Assembly: GCA_002221725.1 (NCBI GenBank)
Contig: NJFT01000157.1
Location: 35,071-99,070, forward strand
Source of the DNA: Scedosporium boydii
Lineage: Eukaryota; Ascomycota; Sordariomycetes; Microascales; Microascaceae
DNA length: 64,000 nt
Direction: 5' to 3'
Position 1 is the first letter of the stretch; each line of letters opens with the position of its first letter. A program made the translations under genes and the position numbers. Shown here piece by piece: positions 11,743-21,314 of the stretch. Under the pieces are notes generated by a model, which saw only the letters and a list, made by a program, of their open reading frames with translations, was not told the DNA's origin and made no database searches.

Positions 11743-12059
11743 CTAACCCGGAATTATATAGGTATTATAATCAAGGAGCAAGCGATAAATGTCGTCCGTT
11801 GTGACATGTGGGACGTAGAAAGCACTCCAGACTTGTTCATCTCTCTTCGCCTTCTCATTCATCTTCTCCTCCTCCACGTACTCGAGAATTTATCGTAAAT
11901 GTGTTTATCAATTCTTTCAGCATCTCCCTACAAATCTACCCACCACAGGGGTCTGGGCACATCTTTTGGAGTTTCTGCCGCGATTGCTTCAAAGAGAGCT
12001 TTGTCATGGGCAGTCTTATGAAAGGCCGCCGTGCTTAGCCACTCTGCATTCGAAGGGGT
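11743..12059 (-). pseudogene. Broken coding remnant, family not recognised
   Basis: On the minus strand from 12059 a frame reads TPSNAEWLSTAAFHKTAHD, then ALFEAIAAETPKDVPRP and LWWVDL, then a TAG stop, then GDAERIDKHIYDKFSS. After a frame change it goes on as EYVEEEKMNEKAKRDEQVW, SAFYVPHVTTDDIYRLLLD and ends at TAG 11745-11743. The amino-acid composition is clearly that of a real protein, while the stop and frame change make it non-functional. Further coding-like pieces upstream (to ~12400, for example VDPGMAWQTKPW) may belong to the same gene. I cannot name the family. Confidence 0.45.
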
Positions 12060-14270
12060 AATTTCTCGGTGCTATTTGGCTCTGCGGCGCCCCAGCAGTA
12101 GAAAGAACGATGATGCCCCGAGAACGAGGGGCTCATTCCCGTCTCCTTTGTTCCTGTCTTTTTTTAAGCTCGTAATTTACGAGTCCTTGTACCTTTCGAT
12201 TGAGGGTCGGAATTTTATAGGCCACCTCCATGGCTTTGTTTGCCACGCCATACCAGGATCAACATATCCATGGAAAGTATGTGGCGTGGCGAATATGATT
12301 CGTCTCCAAATGCGAATAGCTCTGGTGTTGGCTCTACAGCTCCCTGGGTTTGTGCATGATTTAGCGATAGCCCAACGGGTTATATAAACAGTAATTATAA
12401 CATTTTGAGGGGGGTTGTGAACGACTCTCTGTTATTACGAATTTACAGCTAAGATGCACTATACCCCCAACCTACCTCGTCCCTTGGCCACGAATGAAAC
12501 GGCAAACTCCTTTGGATCATCTTTCCCCTTCACTTCGCAGAGTAGCAAAATGTCAGAGACAATTGGGGTAGGAAGTGAGCCAGCCTATTGCAACCTGACT
12601 TCGTCCTTTTACTAAAACTAGGGAAGGCAGCAGCAGCATCAACCCAGGCTCAACTAGATGGCAGTGTAATTGTAGTAACTCCATGGGACAGTAGGGCTAT
12701 GCTCCTCGTCATCATCTTGACGACATGGCTTTTACCCAGGCTGGCCATTCCGATGCCGCTTCCGATACTCGTCTTCCTCAACGAACACTTAGCGAAGACC
12801 ATAACCACCGCCTTTGTTACCGCAGTTTCCTCTTCGATCTTCTTCTTTACCCAACAAATAGTAACTTTTATTGCTTATCATGCAGCTCTGGGCTATTCTA
12901 CATCCCCCGCTTCACCTTTTCTAGGTATGATCTGGGTTTTGCTGTTTTTGCCTTGCATCGTAGACAAGGTGGCAGCGAATATGCATCCGGGCTCGCGGAG
13001 GACTTGCTTGGTCTGGGGTTCCTTTGCATTGTGGTGGGCTATAGGTCTTGCAATTACACCGAAGGAGGCCCTGATTAATGGCTTGATCCGGTTGCGGAAC
13101 ATCATCCAGCTTCAGTTGGGTGAATCGTTTTTGGTCATCAGCGGTCGCTTTGCGATCAAGAGAGTCAATCCAGGCTAACCTCTACGAGTGCGGACACTTA
13201 AGTAGCATATCGGGCAAACCCTTAATGGAGGAAGGGTACGGATAGATCTGAATTGATTTCGTGTGTAACCGCATTTGCTATGTTCTCAGAGCCCAGCTCA
13301 GAGTCGCAGTGGTTACTATATATCCAGCGACGTGTCAACCAATACTTCAGCCTTCATCGAGAAGGTCGAATTGCCTGTTGAAGTATCGTAAAAACGACAG
13401 TCGATAATAGCGATTCATCCAGAGAAAATTCGATTAGACGGATCCGTAGCTAAGTTCCAGTTGTGATTCACAATGTCAATGCTATAAAAGCCATATGGCG
13501 AGGGGGAAACAAAGGTGAGTCTTCCTCTTGTCGCCGGGGCGATTAACTTCCCGATCAGCTCTACTTTTATTTCCTTCGACTTAACGGTGAGATCTAGCAA
13601 TAACTCTGAGAGTACCTTTATACTATTTAAATTGTGTTTCAGCTCTGGAGGGTTGGCAGGAATTCTGCCATAGAGATTGACGTGTTGTTTGGTGTCACCA
13701 TGTAATTCCCGGTTGATGGCTTCAACCTAACCCATGCGATATATTCAGCGGTCTGTCTCAAGCACCGACTTGGAGCTAGGCGGCATGAGCAGAACTGGCA
13801 TGATAATGGGGTTAGGGAACTAACAACTCCAGTCAACGAGGAGGAACTTGAAATGTAGTAATTTGAAGCACAGGCTGTCCTCGCGGACCCTAATCAGCTG
13901 CGCAGGCCCTATAACGCGGTGACTTCGTTCATATGGCATGTTTTGAAGGATAATTCTGATTTCTTTCGGGTCTTCTGTTCCAATCCGAGGGAGCAATCAT
14001 CAGCGAAGCGCAAGACGAGTCCCGTCGTTTTCTGATCCTGTCCTGGTGAAAATATCTTTGCTCCCCGGCTCATCCTCGGTTCTACTTCCACTCCTGGTCG
14101 GTTACCTCAAATGATGAGTAATCGGGACAGGTACTTCATAAAGCCTTCAGCTCGCCCAGCTCAAGTCACATTCAGGCTTCAGCTCATTTCCGAGTGTGCA
14201 AATGTACACGCGTCATCGCTCGCTCCGCTAAACTATCTTCAGCCGTCAAGCCTACCCGAAGTGCACGAGA
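12060..14270. other. Intergenic with possible gene debris
   Basis: An ORF at 12588-13178 encodes a hydrophobic 196-residue product, but neighbouring frames look equally plausible and no domain is recognisable; I treat it as debris. The rest, 13.2-14.2 kb, is AT-rich and without signal until the promoter of the ribonuclease gene. Confidence 0.4.
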
Positions 14271-14969
14271 ATGAACATCCTCAAAATCTCGGTCGTTCTT
14301 TCCCTTCTGGGCCTCTCTGCCACCCAAGGTACCTCCAGCATCGAGTCTGTTACGTGTGGTACCAACAAATATACTCAGAAGCAGGTCAACGAGGCCGTTG
14401 ATGAAGCCTGCAGGCTGATTTCCACGAGCCAGCAGCTCGGCACCAACAAGTACCCCCATCGATTCAACAACCGAGAGGGTCTCGTATTTGCTACTTCTGG
14501 ACCCTATGAGGAGTTTCCCATTCTAAAATCCGGCAACTATACTGGACGTAAGTCATCGTTTCATGTCGTCTCAGACCAAGTTCTCAATGACCTCATGATT
14601 TTATTTTCCCTCCTTCAACTGGTCTTCAATGCTTGGGGTTGGTCAGGGTAGGCTAACTCCATGTTCTCAGAATCTCCCGGCGCTGATCGCGTTGTCCTGA
14701 ACGCCAACTACCAGCAATCATGCGTTTATGTCGGCGCCATGACCCATACTAACGCTCCTACTCGGAACGGCTTCGTGCTCTGTAACGAGACTGCCAATGC
14801 AAGCAGTGGTGGCAGTGGCGGTGATAGTACGGGTGGCACGGGTAGTACTAGCGGCTCAAGCACAAATGGAACCTCAGGCTCCGGCGATTCTGGCGCGGCA
14901 ACTTCGGGCATCAGCAGTATGCTTGTTGGGGGATTGGTTTCCTTCTTTGTCTTGCTAAATGCCCTATAG
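14271..14969 (+). CDS. Secreted, GPI-anchored T1/F1-type guanyl-specific ribonuclease
   Basis: Exons 14271-14547 and 14671-14969; the 123-bp intron (GTAAGT, GGCTAAC branch, CAG) restores YTGQSPGADRVV. The product has 191 residues. A signal peptide covers ~1-19. The RNase domain (~29-131) keeps all five catalytic positions of RNase T1: Tyr61 and His63 (YPH), Glu81 (PYEEFP), Arg99 (GADRV) and His118 (MTHT). The family cuts single-stranded RNA after guanosine through a 2',3'-cyclic phosphate. Unusually, the catalytic domain is followed by a ~40-residue Ser/Gly/Thr-rich linker and a hydrophobic C-terminus (MLVGGLVSFFVLLNAL) with small residues before it, a GPI-anchor signal. The enzyme is therefore probably held at the plasma membrane or cell wall and not released. 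Most T1-type enzymes end right after the domain. Confidence 0.88.
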
Positions 14970-15234
14970 GCTCGCCCACTGTGAACCCCCTGCATTTTGA
15001 TTTTTGCATCTTCGCTCTGCGGTCTATTCTTCACAAACAAGCATTGCACTCATAAAACGTCATGTTCACATAGATGTCCACAACACCGAAATGGACGGTC
15101 GCTGAGCCCGCCGGTCCATTTTTATATTAGAGTAACGAGCCATTGATATATCTCCATGCCAGGTAGATGTCCTAGCTGATCATCTCCAAACAAATCTCTT
15201 CCGTTGTCCTTCTTTGCGTGGTGAACATCATCCC

Positions 15235-16851
15235 TCATTTGATGTCGTATCTATCGCTTTCGTGCTGTACTGGTCGATAGACGAAGTAATCAAACTTTGC
15301 CTCTATAGCGGTCCCATTCAAATCCGAACACGCAACTCCAACGAACGCACCCGTAAAGCTGCCATGCGCTTGGTGTCCTCCACACTCGTCAGAAATAATC
15401 GAAGCATCATAAACCGGCCCAATCTTCATAAGCTGCCCCCCCTCAAGCGCGTAGTAAAACTGAAGTTCATTGCTGCGGATCGTTAAAGCCAACTTCACCT
15501 TGCCTTCATTGGGGATTTGGACAGCCTCTGGGAACGGCTTGGTGAGGTTGCCGTTGGGCCACGAGCACTCGGAACTCTGGAGGAGAAGTTCCCTCTGACC
15601 ATCAGAGTGGGCTGTCACCGTGAGGTAAAAGAAGTTATAGCGGCTATAGTAGGCCGTGAGACCGGCGAATTGCCTTTCGTCGGTGGGACTGAAGTCAATG
15701 ATCGTCTCGGCATCGTAGGAGAAGTGTGTTTGGCGGCGTGCAACAAGCGCCTGCTCAAACCACGAGCCGGGGGCTTCCCTCCCAATCAGGGTGAGCTTTC
15801 CATCCTCAAGCCGGAAAATACGTTCCGTTTCGGGAGTCCTGAGCCACTGGAAGTCCCTGTGCAGCCCATTTTCAAAGGTGTATTTTATCTCCGCCCAGTA
15901 TTTGGCCTCATCTCGCTCTCCAGGTAGGTCGACATATAAGGCTGGTACCGGCCCGTTCTTGATATAGAGCCAGTCATCATCCCCCCAGTACGCCTCCTGA
16001 ATAGCTGTCTCGCGTCCCAGAACACACCTTCGCTTCTGAGTGATGGGTCGGCCGGACAAGTGGACAAGATATGTCTTGCCATCCGGTGTGTCGACGAAAT
16101 CTCCGTGCCCTGCTCTCTGCAACGCCGCCCAGGGAGAGTCCTTTGATGTGACGATGTACTTTTGCGGGTGGGTTTCGTAAGGTCCCCAGATATCGCGGGA
16201 ACGGGCAAGTGTACACGCATGTTCATATGCAGTACCTCCCTCGGCTGTCAGGAGGTAGTACCAACCGTTTCGCTTGTAAAGATGCGGGCCCTCGACAAGG
16301 TCCAACTCCGTTCCCTTGAAGATGTTCCTCCTGGGTCCGACAAGCTTTCCTGCGGCGGGATCGAATTCCTGGAGGACAATTCCAGCGAAGACTCTCGGGC
16401 GAGCCCGGTGGTCCCACAACATATTCACGAACCATTTCCGGCCGTCATCATCGTGGAAGAGGGAAGGATCAAATCCGGATGAGTTCACATAAATGGGATC
16501 CGACCACGGTCCCTCAATTGAACTCGCAGTCGTGATGTAATTTGGAGTATCCTTGAATGAGCCATCCTTTCTCTTGACATCCGTGTAAACCAGCCAAAAG
16601 TTCTTTCCATCGTGCGAGAGACAGGGTGCCCATATACCACAGCTATCAGGGTTTCCCCGCATATCTAGCTGGCTCTTTCGATTCAAGGGTCTTATTACGA
16701 GTTCCCAGTTTGCGAGGTCCTTTGAATGATGGATCTGTACCCCGGGGTACCACTCAAAGGTTGAGGTGGCGATGTAGTAGTCATCGCCAACCCTGAGGAT
16801 GGATGGATCGGGGTTGAACCCGGGGAGGACGGGATTTCGCACCAAAGGCAT
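15235..16851 (-). CDS. Glycoside hydrolase family 43 (beta-xylosidase / alpha-arabinofuranosidase type)
   Basis: 538 residues, no intron. The frame stays open ~300 bp upstream, but the chosen ATG gives MPLVRNPVLPGFNPDPS, the normal beginning of this family. The five-bladed propeller carries the catalytic triad: Asp15 (FNPDPS, base), Asp128 (GFDPS, pKa modulator) and Glu187 (LVEGPH, acid). A C-terminal jelly-roll domain (~330-538, from LVARRQTHFSYDAETIIDF) closes the active site in XynB-type members. No signal peptide is seen, so it is probably intracellular and acts on xylo- or arabino-oligosaccharides taken up by the cell. Its 3' end faces the ribonuclease gene, 265 bp away. Substrate (xylose or arabinose ends) cannot be decided. 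Confidence 0.9.
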   Translation of the reverse strand: MPLVRNPVLPGFNPDPSILRVGDDYYIATSTFEWYPGVQIHHSKDLANWELVIRPLNRKSQLDMRGNPDSCGIWAPCLSHDGKNFWLVYTDVKRKDGSFKDTPNYITTASSIEGPWSDPIYVNSSGFDPSLFHDDDGRKWFVNMLWDHRARPRVFAGIVLQEFDPAAGKLVGPRRNIFKGTELDLVEGPHLYKRNGWYYLLTAEGGTAYEHACTLARSRDIWGPYETHPQKYIVTSKDSPWAALQRAGHGDFVDTPDGKTYLVHLSGRPITQKRRCVLGRETAIQEAYWGDDDWLYIKNGPVPALYVDLPGERDEAKYWAEIKYTFENGLHRDFQWLRTPETERIFRLEDGKLTLIGREAPGSWFEQALVARRQTHFSYDAETIIDFSPTDERQFAGLTAYYSRYNFFYLTVTAHSDGQRELLLQSSECSWPNGNLTKPFPEAVQIPNEGKVKLALTIRSNELQFYYALEGGQLMKIGPVYDASIISDECGGHQAHGSFTGAFVGVACSDLNGTAIEAKFDYFVYRPVQHESDRYDIK

Positions 16852-19010
16852 TTTGAGTTGCAAGTGTAGTAGGGTTGTGTTCGAACAACGACGAGTAGAG
16901 GCAGAATGGGAGAGTCCTGAATCCTTCGAGATGGACACTTGGGCAGCCGGCTTGTTTTGTACTGGCGGATAGCCAACAGTTAACGAATTGAGGGGATGCG
17001 CCGAACCCCGCACCGTCTTTGCAATACAGTGTCCACGATCTCCGGGAACCGGGAGACGGACCCGGGCAGGAGCGGGGTGGGAATCCACTTCATCAATGTA
17101 ACCTCTCTCCCTTGGCTGTGCCACTAACCCAACGGGCCGGCACAGTCCATCCAATAAGAGGAACCATACTGAATTTATCCGGTTAGCTCCATCATCTTAC
17201 GGATGTTGTCAACCATTGAAAGAGAAGGTTAACCTTCATGCGCATTACTTCGCAAGGCGTCCCGTACTTCAAGAAAATATCTAAAGCCCGTAGATATCGA
17301 GATTATTGCATCCAACTATGCGCTCGCGTGGTTAGACTTGTCTGCTCCTCTTCCAAGCTGTCATCGCAAGCATAAAAATAGCTTCCCAGAAACGACGGCG
17401 TTTCGATTACCAGGCAAGGAGGAACGTGCGAGAGGAAGGAAACGTGAAAAGCGGCTACTTTTCAATTAGAGATGTACACAGCACACAGTATGGGGTGCGC
17501 TTATATCCTCGGGAGAGAAGAGCTGGGTATGCGTGGGGCGCATTAATCCATCAACGTACACAATCTTTGTAACTTGGAAGTTTTGTGAGTCTGGTGAGAA
17601 ATACCAAGCGGCGGGTCTGGAAGGGTTGAGTCTCTCCTTGCCTGGAACATCTCTGCGAGATATATTCGGAAGCCGAAGCAGTTTGTTATGGCAGCTTGGG
17701 GCCTCATCGCTGCAGATGATCTTACGCATCCGCTACCCGGCAGCCTAATTTGGAATGAAAACGAGAAGCCGTAAACGGAATTGAACAGAGCTATGATCAA
17801 GGAACCAAGTAAAGGAGGATTCGAATCCATCGTCTAGAAGGGGATCATTTGTCAAGTCCGCGTTCCCAGTGATTCCTTGAGAAATACCTCAATACCTCCG
17901 GGACGCCCCTGGGAATTATTGCTTCATTTCCTCCTCTATGAAGTGCCCAGCCGGCCCATGCCACTGACAGGTGCTAACTACATGGTAGGCACCTGCCAGC
18001 GAATGGCGTCTATCTGTCCTGTCCATGCTTCAAGCAAGTATTCATGCGACTTCGCCACGTGGGAGAAGAGAGGCTTGTGACCCAGGCCAGACCAAGATTG
18101 TCCTCTAGGCCCGTGCCCAGACCAGATTCCATTTCCAGTTGAGGACTTCGTACGAATCGTACGAATGAATAGGGAGAAGAAAGAGAACAAGGTACAGTCG
18201 TCGACTTTGGAGGACAATGAGGCCATTTATCGGGCTGGGCTGTATGTGAAAGCCCCGAATAGCACATCTCAATCCGACATTCGAAGACCTGGTAGGAATG
18301 TTCCCCGTGTACGAAGCAGCCCATGTCATCTTCGCCTCGTCAATGATTTTGGGAAAAACAGAGCTGAGCAGAACAGGTAAACAAACACCCATACATTTAT
18401 CTCGTTAGCGCAAATCCTTGGTCTACACAGCCACAGATACGCGAGGAAGCACCCAATATCTCTTGGCCCAATTGACCCAGGCTGTACGAAGTAAAGGGTG
18501 CGGGGAAGAAGATCACCGAAAACCTCCCTCTGGCCGTAATTGGTCGTGCCCGCCTCAAATTACCATCGATCCATGCCCCAGCATGAAAAAGGAGGTGTCA
18601 GGCTGGTGAACATGCCATGCCCAGTGCGGCCTATCAACGTCGACAATGTGAGACGAACAGGGCGGGAATGGGCCAATCCCGCTCCTTCCCGTTTCGTGAC
18701 TAAGCACTTATCGTGAAAAACTTCTTGGCGTTGATGCCCTCGGAAATTCGTGCCCTACGAAAAGATGAGGTGCAGAAACATTCGACCACCTGGTCTCTAA
18801 ATGGCCGCTCTCTTGTCCTTGCAGCTTCTCTAGCGACGCAAGCGAAAACTTTCCTTCGCCAGCTCAGCAATCCAACCTAGCTGCTTTCTTTTTATACGAC
18901 GGGAGGCACTCTTTCCTGTTCCCCGTCCTCGATAGCGCGCCCTTCACCGTCGAGTCGAGGGAATAATTCACCCCCACCATCGCGGCTGAAACACAAACAC
19001 AGCGACTTGA
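16852..19010. other. Intergenic between divergent GH43 and HET genes
   Basis: About 2.2 kb. The first 300 bp are the open but probably untranslated leader of the GH43 gene. Overlapping TTCGTACGAA/TCGTACGA palindromes lie at ~18148-18163. A B-box-like GGATTCGAATCC occurs near 17817, but no tRNA fold accompanies it. No gene recognised. Confidence 0.5.
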
Positions 19011-21314
19011 ATGGCGTCCTACGCGTGGCCTCCCAACGACCCACCCGAGCAGCAGGACAATCCCTTCCGGCCACATCATCAGAATGGCTACCATTCTGAC
19101 GATGAGTCGGTCTACCACCGAAATGTCCCCGCTCGCTCCATCAATCCGTCGCTCCCTCCCAATAGCCAGCCGCTGACCCACGGTCCTGGCTTCGGGCGCC
19201 CTCCCTTTCCCTACTCCGAACCGATTCCTCCCACGCCGGTCCCTGGCTGGTTCGAGCCCCCCAGAGTGCATATCCGCTCCGCGTCGGTAGCCCCCAGCAG
19301 CTCGATGTACTCGGCACCCCTTGATTGGGCCGCCGATCCGTATGCGCGTGATCGTATGCCCTTCGGGGCCCCGTTCGGTCCGAAAGACATGCATAGAATG
19401 TCGTATTCGACGCCAATATACCCGGAAATCTTGCGTCCACCCAACCCGAGCCGCATCGCCGAGTCCGAGACTGCAGAAAGCTCCACGGCCGGAGTGGAAT
19501 CTGTGGCGCCGCCACGCACCACACCAACTGATAAGCCGCTCGTTTACAAAGCGTTGGAATATCGGCAGATTCGACTGGTTCGAATCCTGCCCGAGAGGAT
19601 GTCGGCTCTGAGGTGTGAGCTTATCCAAGTCCCGCTTGACAACGCACCCAAGTACATCGCCATATCGTATGCGTGGGGCGACTCGGGCCACACCCAGAAC
19701 ATACAGGTTGATGGCGTCGCCAAGCCCATCACGACCAGTCTTTATGGGGCGCTGAAAGCCTTACGCCGCAGGAACGGTGTCGTGACGGCGTGGGCCGACG
19801 CTCTTTGCATCGATCAGAGCAACGGCGAGGAGCGGACCGTCCAGGTCCAATTGATGAAGGATATCTTCTCCAAGGCACAGTCGGTATCTGTCTGGCTGGG
19901 GCCCGAGGCGGAGGAGAGCGGTCTCGCTATGCGGCTCCTGAGTCACATTGCCCACCGCCGCGATGAATCGCCCGCCCACATAAAAGAGCTCATCAACTCC
20001 AAGGCTCGAAGACGCGAATTCGACGCCGTGGTCCGCGTCTTTGAGCGGGAATATTGGTCCCGGCTCTGGGTGGTGCAAGAAATCTTCAACGCTACCAACG
20101 TTGAGGTCTACTGTGGCCCCACTCGCCTCCCATGGAATGTTTATAGGACGGCGAGCAAGGTCTTCTTGAGGCACAAGGATGACCTGGCCCAGACTTTCCA
20201 CTCGACGCCGTTCGACAACTCGCCACAGTCCATGACTCGAAGTCGAGTACCCTACGTCGATGTGCTTGTCCGCCACGGCCCAGGCAGCCTCCCGGACGTC
20301 TCGGCGCTGCTTTCCTTCGGCGACAGTTCCATCTTGGAGATCCTCCGCGCCTGCAGGAGCAAGCAGGCTTCCGTTCCCCATGACAAGGTATTTGGTATCC
20401 TGGGTCTCTTGCCCGAAGAGGTGCGGGAGAACTTCAAACCCGACTACAACTTGACCGTTAGGGATGTATACATCAATGTGGTAGACTACCTGGTAACGAC
20501 GACTGAGCGTCTGGACGTGATTTGCGAGTCCATCCACTTCCCTTCCCATTCTAGCCCGCATAACCTCCCCAGCTGGACGCCGGATTGGTCGCACATTCCG
20601 CAAACTACATCTCTTGGGCTAAACTATGACTTCAAGGCATCAGGTTCGACAAAGGCAAAGTGGTCGTTCAAGGAGCGGAGATCCAAGCTCTGCATATCGG
20701 CCGTGTTTCTCGACGTCGTCAAGACCCGTGGCGTTGCCGTCGGAACACTGTGCTCTGTAGATGACCATCTCATGGCCTTCTTGCACTGGCGAGCCCTCCT
20801 CATGGGCGATCGCGAGCCGCAGAGCAAGGAGGAACACGCCGATCTCCGTGAGGTCTTCTGTCGAACTTTGTGCGTTGCCCAGTTGCCGCCGCAGCTCAAG
20901 GATGCCCGGAAATGGTCTCGTATCTGCTTCCAGGCGTTTGCGTCGATGATCCGAGAAAGGTTACCTTTTCTGACTCTGGATCGGGAGCTCACGACGTACG
21001 CAACCTCGGCCCAGGAAATATCTCTCGTCTCGCAGAAGCGCATTGTGAAGGATACGTGTGGCGGTCGCATGATGGGTAGGTGCCTATGCGTCACTCAAAA
21101 TGACAGCCTTGTAGGCATGGGAACCGGCTTCATGGCTCCCGGAGATATCATCGTCGTTCCTCAGGGGTGCTACTCGCCCGTGATCCTGCGACCCGAAGGC
21201 CATGGAGAGTATCGGTTCGTCGGAGATGTCTATGTCGACGGGTACATGAATGGCGAGGCCATTGAGGAGTGGAAGAAGGGGAAGAAGGAGATGGAAGAGT
21301 ACGTGATCTGCTGA
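19011..21314 (+). CDS. HET-domain (heterokaryon incompatibility) protein
   Basis: 767 residues, single exon. Residues 1-190 are Pro/Ser-rich and disordered. The HET domain spans ~185-360 with its three signature blocks: KYIAISYAWGD (~213-223), AWADALCIDQ (~260-269) and SRLWVVQEIF (~348-357). Family members act in vegetative incompatibility or other cell-death responses; the domain is related to TIR folds. The remaining ~400 residues are the variable C-terminal part seen in many HET proteins, with no NACHT, ankyrin or WD repeats. The start is the first in-frame ATG after a pyrimidine-rich leader. The partner or recognised non-self signal cannot be inferred. Confidence 0.92.
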   Translation: MASYAWPPNDPPEQQDNPFRPHHQNGYHSDDESVYHRNVPARSINPSLPPNSQPLTHGPGFGRPPFPYSEPIPPTPVPGWFEPPRVHIRSASVAPSSSMYSAPLDWAADPYARDRMPFGAPFGPKDMHRMSYSTPIYPEILRPPNPSRIAESETAESSTAGVESVAPPRTTPTDKPLVYKALEYRQIRLVRILPERMSALRCELIQVPLDNAPKYIAISYAWGDSGHTQNIQVDGVAKPITTSLYGALKALRRRNGVVTAWADALCIDQSNGEERTVQVQLMKDIFSKAQSVSVWLGPEAEESGLAMRLLSHIAHRRDESPAHIKELINSKARRREFDAVVRVFEREYWSRLWVVQEIFNATNVEVYCGPTRLPWNVYRTASKVFLRHKDDLAQTFHSTPFDNSPQSMTRSRVPYVDVLVRHGPGSLPDVSALLSFGDSSILEILRACRSKQASVPHDKVFGILGLLPEEVRENFKPDYNLTVRDVYINVVDYLVTTTERLDVICESIHFPSHSSPHNLPSWTPDWSHIPQTTSLGLNYDFKASGSTKAKWSFKERRSKLCISAVFLDVVKTRGVAVGTLCSVDDHLMAFLHWRALLMGDREPQSKEEHADLREVFCRTLCVAQLPPQLKDARKWSRICFQAFASMIRERLPFLTLDRELTTYATSAQEISLVSQKRIVKDTCGGRMMGRCLCVTQNDSLVGMGTGFMAPGDIIVVPQGCYSPVILRPEGHGEYRFVGDVYVDGYMNGEAIEEWKKGKKEMEEYVIC

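Noticed and set aside
12588..13178. 196-codon hydrophobic ORF, briefly considered a DUF829-like protein
   Set aside because: Only a vague resemblance to the family; motifs cannot be placed in one frame.
16852..17154. N-terminal extension of the GH43 protein by ~100 residues
   Set aside because: The extension has no family similarity and the internal ATG at 16851 gives the canonical GH43 start.
17812..17830. B-box-like GGATTCGAATCC
   Set aside because: No A box 30-60 bases upstream on either strand and no cloverleaf.
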